Shown: one piece after another, positions 5,669 through 12,713 of the stretch
Position numbering within the stretch: the stretch's first letter is position 1
Layout: each line of letters opens with the position of its first letter
Assembly: GCA_964437185.1 (NCBI GenBank)
Contig: CAYTFU010000014.1
Location: 1-15,275 of the forward strand
Source of the DNA: UBA10103 sp964437185
Lineage (GTDB): Bacteria; Patescibacteriota; Minisyncoccia; Phycocordibacterales; UBA2100
Direction: 5' to 3'
Length of the DNA: 15,275 nt
The notes under the pieces: generated by a model
What the model saw: only the letters and a program-made list of their open reading frames with translations
The model's database searches: none
What the model was told of the DNA's origin: nothing
Position numbers and translations under genes: made by a program

Positions 5669-7311
5669 TGAAAGATCAAATTACTATCGTGGTGCTGGGC
5701 GCCGTGCTTTGCGTCTCACTAATTGCTGTAGCCACTTTTGCGTTTGCACGAGCCAACGAACGAGAGCGCGACGCAATTCCTTTTTTTTCTCTCGCGCTTC
5801 GAGCGGCATACGTGACCGAAATAGTGGTTGTAAAAAACGACCGCTATCTCGTAGATCGCGGCGTGATTCGTACCGACGCGCACCTTTCGCAGCACCAAAC
5901 GTTCCAAATCTTGAACACGGCCTATGCACTCGCACTAACCCGAAGAAATCCTATTTTGGGAATTGAAGGTACGGATCCAGACGCTTTAGCGCGGGCCGTC
6001 GAAAAACTCGAAGAGGCCGCCAGAATGCTCGCAGCGGCACAGAAGAGCAAGGAGGATAGGGAGAAAATCTCTACCCTCTATCCCATTCGTTTTTTATACT
6101 CGCTCGCGACGCTTGAGAAAGCGCGGAAGCAATTCCTCGCGAGTGGATCGAGCGCAGAATACGCACTTTACGCACGCATACTTCAGAAGACGATACGCGT
6201 TGGATCGCACGACATCGAGGCATTCCAGAGAGACTTCTACGACGTGATCGGCACGAGTTCGCCACGATTCCCCATGTTCGGCGGAATGATCTCGGGAAGA
6301 GCCATGTCATCGACGATCGACGGTATTCGGTCGGATTTTCAAACGTTTCCCAAACTTCAAGGCACGAGAGACCAGTGCCTCATGGGCAATGTAACGGCTT
6401 GTGGCACAAACGATTTTGCACTTTCAATTATTGCGCGCCCTGATGATGGGTCACCGCCGCCACTCGCGGCCGAGACAACGAGTTTGTTGCGAGCGGCCCA
6501 TCGATACGAGGGTGGCGAGAGCACGGTTATACTCGAACAAAGTACTTGTCTTGCCGAATTACTTGGACCGTACGCCTTTTGGCTCCGTACCGATGCCGAA
6601 TCTCCTATTGGATCCGCAAATTTTGTGAATGACCTCTACTTTATACCTACCTCACGCGCGCGGTACGCAAAAAGCGCCAACACTCTCTCCTATCTCGCAT
6701 CGTTGGGCATCTCATACTCACTCGTCAATCCGATGACATTTTATCTCTGCCCTGGGGTCGCTTGGGATTTTGCCGCGATGCAAGCCACGATCGCCACGCA
6801 CGAGCTCGCAAAGTCTGTGGCGGACCACTCTCTCGGGCAGGCCGCCGAGACGCAAAACGTCTACGCGGAATCGAAGGCACGCGCCTTTTTGCAAGAAGCC
6901 ATCAGCGCCGTGAAAGACGGGTCATCTCCCCTGTCGATGAACGACCAACATCTCGTCGAATCTCTGACTCTCATGTTTGATCGAGGAATCGCGCTCGATC
7001 CCCTTGTACTGCGTATCGCAACCATAACTCGAGGAAGTGTGCATCTCGCGGAGGCAGGTATTCCCTTCGATATCACAGCCCGAAAGCTCTTTTTGTCACA
7101 CAGCGCGCTTCCGTCGCTGTTCGCAATGCAAAGACACCAAACTACCGATAATGAACGATCGATATACGAAAATGACGGCAATACTCTTTCACTTCTTCTT
7201 TCTGAACGCGCTCGTTACTCCGATCTACGCGAGACAATTCCCGCCGAGAAATTGCGAAATGACATCAGTGCCTTCATCGATTTTGAGAAAGAGGGCCAGA
7301 GTCCGGATTAG
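5665..7311 (+). CDS. Membrane-anchored 548-residue protein of unknown function
   Basis: The N-terminus has one hydrophobic segment (residues 6-28: ITIVVLGAVLCVSLIAVATFAFA) and the remainder is soluble, presumably outside the membrane. Residues 75-200 are strongly helical (QILNTAYALALTRR, LARAVEKLEEAARMLAAAQ, LYSLATLEKARKQFL). The middle holds cysteines at about 238, 246, 295 and 362 (RDQCLM, TACGTND, STCLAEL, YLCPGV), which could form two disulfides. The C-terminal third is again helical. I recognise no family. Start 5665 and the adjacent ATG 5668 are equivalent; no Shine-Dalgarno is seen, and a possible leader peptide ends in overlap with the start. Its TAG (7309-7311) overlaps the TAA of the convergent minus-strand gene, so neither gene leaves room for a terminator. 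The cysteine-bearing exported design echoes the paralogue cluster that follows, but there is no clear sequence similarity. Confidence 0.85.
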   Translation: MMKDQITIVVLGAVLCVSLIAVATFAFARANERERDAIPFFSLALRAAYVTEIVVVKNDRYLVDRGVIRTDAHLSQHQTFQILNTAYALALTRRNPILGIEGTDPDALARAVEKLEEAARMLAAAQKSKEDREKISTLYPIRFLYSLATLEKARKQFLASGSSAEYALYARILQKTIRVGSHDIEAFQRDFYDVIGTSSPRFPMFGGMISGRAMSSTIDGIRSDFQTFPKLQGTRDQCLMGNVTACGTNDFALSIIARPDDGSPPPLAAETTSLLRAAHRYEGGESTVILEQSTCLAELLGPYAFWLRTDAESPIGSANFVNDLYFIPTSRARYAKSANTLSYLASLGISYSLVNPMTFYLCPGVAWDFAAMQATIATHELAKSVADHSLGQAAETQNVYAESKARAFLQEAISAVKDGSSPLSMNDQHLVESLTLMFDRGIALDPLVLRIATITRGSVHLAEAGIPFDITARKLFLSHSALPSLFAMQRHQTTDNERSIYENDGNTLSLLLSERARYSDLRETIPAEKLRNDISAFIDFEKEGQSPD

Positions 7312-7832
7312 GGCTGCACCCAACGTCCCCGCAGAAGAAAGAAGGTCGCGGCTGCCCCACTTGCCGCGCTCACCAAAGCGACAATCGCGAGAAGGAGAGG
7401 TAGAGGCAAGTACCCGTCACTTTGCGTACGACCCTCGACATCGAACGGAAAAGAGGCGGCCGCGATTTCATCTCCACTTTCTGTGCGAAAACTAGCCTCA
7501 AGAACGTACGGGCCATCATCCCCAAAAGTGTACAGAAGCGTCGTCGGGCCTATCGCCTGGCGAGACACTCCCACAGCCAGCGCCGTGGCATGATCGCGGA
7601 TTACCTTCACCCACACATAGTCATACTTCTTGTCGCCTCCAGACTTTGCATCCTTCAGAGCAAAATCGAATCGTGTCGACTGACCTTCGACGAATTCCCC
7701 GTCATACCCCACGTCAATCGTCAAATTTCCCAATACTTTCTCCCACGAAGCCCCTGTCCCGTGCGCGAGCGCTACCTGCCCAAACGTGAGCGCGGCTACA
7801 AACAGTGCGCCGACGGTTAATGTGCGTATCAT
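7308..7832 (-). CDS. Secreted type-I membrane protein, His at the predicted mature N-terminus
   Basis: From ATG 7832 the product has 174 residues: a classic signal peptide at 1-23 (MIRTLTVGALFVAALTFG then VALA), predicted cleavage before H24 (HGTGASWE), a beta-rich domain at 30-135 (IDVGYDGEFVEGQ, TRFDFAL, YDYVWVKVI, TTLLYTF, YVLEASF), a C-terminal transmembrane helix at 143-167 and a short basic tail RGRW. The domain looks like an immunoglobulin-type or CopC/YtkA-like sandwich. Only H24 and H81 are histidines, so a copper site is speculative. Frame-compatible alternative starts are ATG 7856 and TTG 7877, the latter overlapping the upstream TGA; 7832 gives the best signal peptide. The gene directly follows the His/Cys-rich gene 9088-7874, so it is probably co-expressed with it. 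Its stop overlaps that of the plus-strand gene ending at 7311. Confidence 0.82.
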   Translation of the reverse strand: MIRTLTVGALFVAALTFGQVALAHGTGASWEKVLGNLTIDVGYDGEFVEGQSTRFDFALKDAKSGGDKKYDYVWVKVIRDHATALAVGVSRQAIGPTTLLYTFGDDGPYVLEASFRTESGDEIAAASFPFDVEGRTQSDGYLPLPLLLAIVALVSAASGAAATFFLLRGRWVQP

Positions 7833-7873
7833 CTGAATATAGTGCCCTAATCTCATCGCTTCGCCAAGTGTGA

Positions 7874-9088
7874 TCAAGCTCCATCAGTGCTCAATCGAGC
7901 ACCAATATCGAAGCACTCTTGTCTTTTGTGACTCGGCAGAGCTCGGCAGAATTGCGTACGCTCTTTCGTATCTGATCCGAAAATGAATGGCGCCTGACTA
8001 ATCAACCAATCTACGCACGCGGCTGCAACTTGAGGGGAAGCTCTCTCGCACAGCGCGAGAGCGCCCCCTGCATTTCCTCGATCCTCTTCAAATACCGATT
8101 GCGCAAGAACGGAGTAGCACATTTCCAGCCGCTCGGGCGGGCTATTGTCGCACGCGCCTACGGCGCGATCCTGATCCCCCAATGCCAATCTTCCTACAAT
8201 AGTAAATGCCGACCGATAGCAGAGATCTTCCAACCGAGCATCGGGTTGCCCCGAGCAAAACGCCGCGATACCGGTGCCTCGTCTGATTTCTCGTGCGAAA
8301 AAGGGCCAACTTTCGCGCAAACATGCGCCTACGTACTCTGAGTCGCCGAATGACGCACAAAACGATCGGACGGTCTCCCGCGTCGGCTTCACGGTCATTT
8401 GTTCTATAAGCAAAAAGTCATCAGGCTCAAGCGGCTGATATATCTGCATAAAAACTCCTTCAATGCACACCCTCCGAAAATCATCTGGCACTGTTTGCTC
8501 GCATATCGTAAGTGCGCGGCGAATATCCGCGTTGGTTATGAAAACGTACAAATGACCGATCCCGTGATAACAAATAGCGCGATCGAGATCGCTCGGGCTC
8601 CATCCCTCCCGAGGAGAGCACGCTCGGGCAAAGTCGGGGATTAATTTTTCAGTCGTCGAGGCATCGAGAACCTCCGCCCGAAAACGCCCCCCGATTACGC
8701 CGTGAATAAATCCGTTGGAGCAGAGCCCATCGGATGGGTTCAGGGCGATTGCATCCGTCCAACGCGCGGGATCTTCCGCCACCACGCGCTCTCCGAGCTT
8801 GTGAGCGAGCACGTGACAAAATTGGTACGAGGGATCAATCGCACGAATTTCTCGAATAATGCCGAAAAGCGTCGCGACATCAAATTCTGGATACAGTGGT
8901 GGAACCTCACGTTCGTAACAATCCGATGGTTCACCGCTCAATTTCTCGCACGCGACAGCAATTCGTCGCGCTATTGCCCCTTCGCTCCGCGCATCGTAGA
9001 CATTCTCCCAAAGAGCCAAACCACCGATCAGCACGAGCAGGGCGAGTATCCCGATAGTGAGGGCTGCGAAGCGCGATATCGAAATCAT
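7874..9088 (-). CDS. Membrane-anchored His/Cys-rich solenoid protein, paralogue A
   Basis: 404 residues: one anchor (8-27, ALTIGILALLVLIGGLALW), then an exported domain. Signature motifs in order: C47-x9-C57, CHVLAHKLG (91-99), C123 with GFIHG (126-130), CYHGIGH (173-179), and CIEGVFMQIYQPLE (208-221). From residue 244 on, cysteines come in pairs 11-12 apart: 244/256, 278/290, 313/324, 347/358, 381/392. First cysteines are 34, 35, 34, 34 apart and second ones 34 each, so this is a regular two-cysteine repeat, probably an alpha-hairpin solenoid with one disulfide per unit. Closest relative in the window is 11544-10339 (shared CHVLAH, YQPLE and SFCA.FG..........C..ESW patterns). Five or six conserved His could bind a metal; no enzyme is known to me for this family. 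No Shine-Dalgarno; divergent from paralogue B with 36 bases between starts. Confidence 0.9.
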   Translation of the reverse strand: MISISRFAALTIGILALLVLIGGLALWENVYDARSEGAIARRIAVACEKLSGEPSDCYEREVPPLYPEFDVATLFGIIREIRAIDPSYQFCHVLAHKLGERVVAEDPARWTDAIALNPSDGLCSNGFIHGVIGGRFRAEVLDASTTEKLIPDFARACSPREGWSPSDLDRAICYHGIGHLYVFITNADIRRALTICEQTVPDDFRRVCIEGVFMQIYQPLEPDDFLLIEQMTVKPTRETVRSFCASFGDSEYVGACLRESWPFFAREIRRGTGIAAFCSGQPDARLEDLCYRSAFTIVGRLALGDQDRAVGACDNSPPERLEMCYSVLAQSVFEEDRGNAGGALALCERASPQVAAACVDWLISQAPFIFGSDTKERTQFCRALPSHKRQECFDIGARLSTDGA

Positions 9089-9111
9089 ATGTGCAGAAAA
9101 GGCTCTCGGTG

Positions 9112-9117
9112 TAGAAT
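9112..9117 (+). promoter_or_regulatory. TAGAAT -10 box, leaderless promoter of paralogue B
   Basis: TAGAAT (5 of 6 matches to TATAAT) is followed by 7 bases and ATG at 9125. This is the same geometry as the TATACT boxes elsewhere in the window. It supports start 9125 over the in-frame ATG at 9116, which overlaps the box itself. Confidence 0.5.
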
Positions 9118-9124
9118 GGCGGCC

Positions 9125-10309
9125 ATGGTACGCCCCATCATACTCCTTCTGGCGATTCTCAACATTACCTTCGTCATTTTGATCCTTCGGGAGGCACCAT
9201 TATTCGACACTCGAGAAGCGGTGTACGAAAGAATGGTCGAGGAAGCGTGTCCATCAAAGAATGACCACCGAGTCTGCGTAGAAAATCTGCTCGTCAAAAC
9301 CATCGCGGAAAACGGGCTGTCTGAGGGATTTCAAATGCTGAGGGCACACTACCTTGCGAATGTGAAGTTTAGGTCAGGTTGTCATCCAGCAGCCCTCAAT
9401 GCGGGCACCGCCCTCGGAAAAACGCAGCGCGATTATTTGAAGTTCTCGTATTCGCCCGAAAGCACATGGTGTAACTTCGGATTCTATCAAGGATACCCTG
9501 AGGGCCTTCTCATCTCTGGCGCGAGCATCGGATATGCGCGAAAATTTTGTGAATATGTGGGAGTGAAGCTTGGCGAAGAGGTGCCTGCGGCGCGCGCCGA
9601 ATGCTTCCGCGGCATCGGCCGCGCGCTTCCGTTTCTTAAGAAAGAACTTTGGGGAGATGCGACGCGTATGGCGTCATACGCGACCGAAACGTGCGAAGCA
9701 ATTGCCCCCGAAGGCGATCCATACCAATACTGCATTTTAGGTGTTTTCAATCACATCGCGAGAAAAAAGATGGCTCAAGAATACGGACTTTCCGTAAACA
9801 CCCGCAACCCTTTCGAACTCTGCGATGATCAACCTAAAAATCTTGAGAAGGAATGCCGCGCGGGCATGCAATGGGCTGCTTTTTCTTTGGTGACTTCATC
9901 TGGTGATTTTGCAGCTCGACTTCAGGACGCACTAAGCATATTCGATACCGCACCTACCTCTTCCGTCTTCGATGTAATATGGACTCTCGGATACGAAGAG
10001 GGTCGAGGAGTCGTGGCGGGGAACGATACCGACGAGAACGCCGTGCGCGCGTGCGCGATTCTTCCAGCAGATCTCCAAACCCGTTGCATACAGGGAATTG
10101 TCATAGGCCTCGTAAAACATGGCATCCCCGACAAGCAGCATGAACACGTCAACGAATTTTGCGCAAAGGCGATCGCGACTATGCACGCGCTCAAAAAAGA
10201 GGATTGTTCCGGGCCAGCTATTCGTTTCCTCCGTGGCTTGCGCTCTCCAATGAAGTTTGAAAAAGTCTGCGATGAATTCGATGGCCGGCTCGGTGTTACA
10301 TGCGAGTGA
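9125..10309 (+). CDS. Membrane-anchored Cys-rich paralogue B, signature histidines lost
   Basis: 394 residues from ATG 9125, with an anchor at 4-22 (PIILLLAILNITFVILILR). The cysteine frame of the family is kept: C42/C51, C86, C116, C142, C160, C190/C203, C233/C244, C310/C321, C346/C361, C382/C393. The histidines are not. CHxxxH becomes CHPAAL (86-91), GF[IY]HG becomes GFYQG (119-123), and CYHGIGH becomes CFRGIGR (160-166). Five of the six signature His are gone; only H87 remains. It is closest to 12713-11541: NPFELCDD..KNLEKEC matches NPYTLCND..NPIEKEMC, and GVFNHI matches GVFNAL. It is the only cluster member on the plus strand and has its own promoter. Likely a non-catalytic or non-metal-binding partner that keeps the fold. 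It converges on 11544-10339 with 29 bases between stops. The frame is open upstream to 8702, but that part is antisense to paralogue A and has no anchor. Confidence 0.9.
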   Translation: MVRPIILLLAILNITFVILILREAPLFDTREAVYERMVEEACPSKNDHRVCVENLLVKTIAENGLSEGFQMLRAHYLANVKFRSGCHPAALNAGTALGKTQRDYLKFSYSPESTWCNFGFYQGYPEGLLISGASIGYARKFCEYVGVKLGEEVPAARAECFRGIGRALPFLKKELWGDATRMASYATETCEAIAPEGDPYQYCILGVFNHIARKKMAQEYGLSVNTRNPFELCDDQPKNLEKECRAGMQWAAFSLVTSSGDFAARLQDALSIFDTAPTSSVFDVIWTLGYEEGRGVVAGNDTDENAVRACAILPADLQTRCIQGIVIGLVKHGIPDKQHEHVNEFCAKAIATMHALKKEDCSGPAIRFLRGLRSPMKFEKVCDEFDGRLGVTCE

Positions 10310-10338
10310 CAAAAGAGGCCGAAAAAAGTCTGATCCGA

Positions 10339-11544
10339 TTATAATATTGTATACGTCTTGCTCGCGCACGAATCTCTCCAGGGAGAGGGCATTCCGCTGC
10401 ACAGTTCTTTTAATTGAGGCGAGTCGGGAGAAAACCCATTATGAGCAAAGATTGCCAATTCCGTCCAGCATGAGTCCTTGAATTCTTCCGGCGCGTCTCG
10501 GCAGACTGAAAGCGACCGCGAGACGTTTCTCCAATCTGCCCAGATCAATTTAACTGCCGTACGTGCCCAGCAAATACGCTGCAAACCCTGATCGGAGAGA
10601 TCGTTGCAAAATTTCTTTACTGTCGGAATATCGTAATGAAGCTCTTCGATGACCGGAAACATGAGTCCGATCGCGCAATATTCCACCTCCTCACGATTCC
10701 CAAGCTGCTTGCACAGAGCCTCGAAGCCGTCCGGGGTGCTCGCGCTCCCCGGTATCGCCGCCCAACTTTCTTTCACGCACGCGCTGTGCGCATCGCCGCC
10801 AAATTGCGCGCAAAAAGATTTTGTCTGTTTGGCCTCATCCTCAATCGCATAGATCAAGGCCTTATCCTCATCTTCGAGGGGCTGATAGAGCTGCATAAAT
10901 ACCCCTTCATAACACGACTGACGCAAATCGCGATCGGCCAATGATTTGATCTCGTCACACGCCGCGATCGACTTTTTGACATTTGCGTCGGTTACAAAGA
11001 GGAGCAGATGTCCGACGCCGTGCACGCAACTCGATTGTTGCAATTTGATCGGATTCCATCCGTCGCGAGAATCGCAGACGCCGGCGAGCATGTCCACTAT
11101 AGTAGAAATCGGCGCATCCGGGAAAGAGCTCTCCCGAAACCGCTCCTGGAATGCACCGTGTATAGCACCGTTGCCGCATATGCCGACGGGTGAGCGCGCT
11201 ACCACGCCCTTCCATCGTGAAGGATCTCGTTGCACTTCTTTGGCAGTGATAAAGTGCGCGAGCACATGACAGGACTGGTATTCCACATCCACGGATTGCA
11301 CGGCCGCAACGATCTCAAATACCCGCTCCATCGGAAGACCCTTGTCCATGAGGCGCGGGATATTTTTTTCGTAGCACAATTCTTTTTGCTTTTCCCCGCG
11401 GACGCCCGCGCACGTATCCACCTCGCGCTGAGCAAGTGCCTGGTTGCTGCGAATCTGGAGGGGCCACAGATCCGGCATTGCAAAGAGAGACGCGACGAAC
11501 GCCGCGAGGATCGCAGCGCTGAAAAAATAATTCCTCTTCCTCAT
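10339..11544 (-). CDS. Membrane-anchored His/Cys-rich solenoid protein, paralogue C
   Basis: 401 residues from ATG 11544, which overlaps the upstream TGA as ATGA, so translation is coupled. Anchor at 6-23 (YFFSAAILAAFVASLFAM). Signature: C45/C57, CHVLAH (92-97), C123 with GAIHG (126-130), CVHGVGH (173-179), C196/C211 with GVFMQLYQPLE. The C-terminal half has cysteine pairs 245/256, 278/290, 313/325, 348/359, 382/393, so both cysteines recur every 33-35 residues. All signature His of paralogue A are present at equivalent positions, and DNA similarity to A is still visible around 8431-8460 versus 10879-10908, where both encode the YQPLE region. These two are the most recent duplication in the cluster. 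An in-frame extension to 11589 exists but overlaps the upstream gene and spoils the basic N-terminus. The tail is short after the last pair (ASKTYTIL). Probably extracytoplasmic; activity unknown. Confidence 0.92.
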   Translation of the reverse strand: MRKRNYFFSAAILAAFVASLFAMPDLWPLQIRSNQALAQREVDTCAGVRGEKQKELCYEKNIPRLMDKGLPMERVFEIVAAVQSVDVEYQSCHVLAHFITAKEVQRDPSRWKGVVARSPVGICGNGAIHGAFQERFRESSFPDAPISTIVDMLAGVCDSRDGWNPIKLQQSSCVHGVGHLLLFVTDANVKKSIAACDEIKSLADRDLRQSCYEGVFMQLYQPLEDEDKALIYAIEDEAKQTKSFCAQFGGDAHSACVKESWAAIPGSASTPDGFEALCKQLGNREEVEYCAIGLMFPVIEELHYDIPTVKKFCNDLSDQGLQRICWARTAVKLIWADWRNVSRSLSVCRDAPEEFKDSCWTELAIFAHNGFSPDSPQLKELCSGMPSPWRDSCASKTYTIL

Positions 11545-12713
11545 AACGTGCATATGGACGTATGGTATTGCAGCGGTACTGCCTCGCAAATGCGCTCAAT
11601 TGTGCGTTTGTCATTATAAAACCCCGCATGCTTGAGCAAGGATTCGTAGCAAAGTCCGCTAAGATCCTCTGGAAACTTCTCCGCCCCGCACAGTTGCAAT
11701 ACCTCTTTGTATTGCTGGCCTGGTGAACCAAACTCAAAGATACCTCCCACAAATCCGCTCACACAACTCTCCCGAAGCGAAAAGATAGGCAACAGACACA
11801 CCGCTACATCTTCCGGAGGCAAAGTCGTATGCTTTCTTTTCAGCACTTGAATGTAAAAAGAGACCGCCTCATGAAGCGCGGATGAGCGATACCGTACATC
11901 CCGTATGGGATTTGAGAACGCGACAATCGTGCGCAGGTCATTGCCTGCGAGCGCTGCAGCCTGCGTATTCATTTGGTTGTAGCACATTTCCTTCTCAATA
12001 GGGTTAAAACTCTCGTCGTTACACAACGTATACGGATTTGTACCCGCATCGAGCTTGTATTTGGGATCGGGATACATATTTCCAAGCGCGTTGAATACAC
12101 CGGAGGCGCAGCGACGATGCCACGATTCGTTGCCCTGCGTTACCTTCGCGCACAGCGCGAGCCCCGGCTTCACGAGCGCTATCGGATCGCCCCACACCCG
12201 CGGATCGGTGCCGTCTGTAACCCCATGCCCGATGCCGTGGTAGCACGAACCCTCTGCAAATTCCGGTGGTGGTGGATGCGATACGCTTCTCCCCACAAAA
12301 CTGCAAAAATCGCGCGCCTCCTGCAAGTCATTCGTATCGGCGAAAAGGGCCTCCATAAAGCCGTGATAAAAACCGTACCCGCAGTAGTGGGCGTTGGGGG
12401 AGAGATCAATATGGCCGGTCTTTTGGAACAGCGCGTACGCGGTCTTACCAATCTCGTGCGTTTCGGCATGGCACGTGCCGGCAAAATTCTGATCCGCATT
12501 GTAAATATCGGCCAAGACATCGAACGCAGCTGGAATACCGCGCTGATCGAGCACTTCAGTAAGTCGATCCGTATAGCAGAGCGCAGTGTTTCCAACCTCG
12601 TCGCACTCCGCAATGATACGCTCCGACGAATACCGCTGCGCATCCACCCACAACCAAGCTCCGAGCGTCGCCGCCACGAGACATGCTACGCCGATGTACG
12701 TTATTTTTCGCAT
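11541..12713 (-). CDS. Membrane-anchored His/Cys-rich protein, paralogue D
   Basis: 390 residues from ATG 12713, preceded 8 bases upstream by AAGGAG, the only strong Shine-Dalgarno in the window. The gene overlaps the upstream reading frame by 13 bases, which explains the need for an internal ribosome site. Anchor at 5-23 (TYIGVACLVAATLGAWLWV). Signature: C37/C46, CHAETHEIG (81-89), C111 with GFYHG (114-118), CYHGIGHG (157-164), C188/C202 with GVFNAL, then cysteine pairs 231/244, 306/317, 342/355, 376/388. All six His positions are intact. A region at about 250-300 without cysteines interrupts the repeats, as it does in paralogue B, its nearest relative. Its TGA overlaps the start of paralogue C. 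The frame is open upstream to 12839, but that extension lies inside the preceding gene. Function unknown; a metal site is a hypothesis. Confidence 0.92.
   Translation of the reverse strand: MRKITYIGVACLVAATLGAWLWVDAQRYSSERIIAECDEVGNTALCYTDRLTEVLDQRGIPAAFDVLADIYNADQNFAGTCHAETHEIGKTAYALFQKTGHIDLSPNAHYCGYGFYHGFMEALFADTNDLQEARDFCSFVGRSVSHPPPPEFAEGSCYHGIGHGVTDGTDPRVWGDPIALVKPGLALCAKVTQGNESWHRRCASGVFNALGNMYPDPKYKLDAGTNPYTLCNDESFNPIEKEMCYNQMNTQAAALAGNDLRTIVAFSNPIRDVRYRSSALHEAVSFYIQVLKRKHTTLPPEDVAVCLLPIFSLRESCVSGFVGGIFEFGSPGQQYKEVLQLCGAEKFPEDLSGLCYESLLKHAGFYNDKRTIERICEAVPLQYHTSICTL

Noticed and set aside
5008..5679. Minus-strand frame of 223 codons opposite the PaaK-like gene end
   Set aside because: Overlaps the conserved C-terminal part of the ligase, the small anchored gene and two promoters; its product looks random.
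7833..7877. Longer starts (TTG 7877 or ATG 7856) for the small exported protein
   Set aside because: They put up to 15 extra residues before an otherwise ideal signal peptide; ATG 7832 is preferred, though the TTG/TGA overlap is suggestive.
8702..9124. In-frame open extension of 141 codons upstream of paralogue B
   Set aside because: It is antisense to the N-terminal part of paralogue A, gives a polar composition unlike the family, and would bury the membrane anchor. The TAGAAT box and anchor support ATG 9125.
9085..9126. Short frame MAAILHREPFLHI ending in overlap with the start of paralogue A
   Set aside because: Similar to the leader-peptide candidate at 5636, but no -10 box stands at leaderless distance from its ATG and it is antisense to paralogue B's start, so chance is more likely.
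10310..10338. Terminator between convergent genes
   Set aside because: The 29 bases contain an A-rich run but no inverted repeat able to form a convincing stem.
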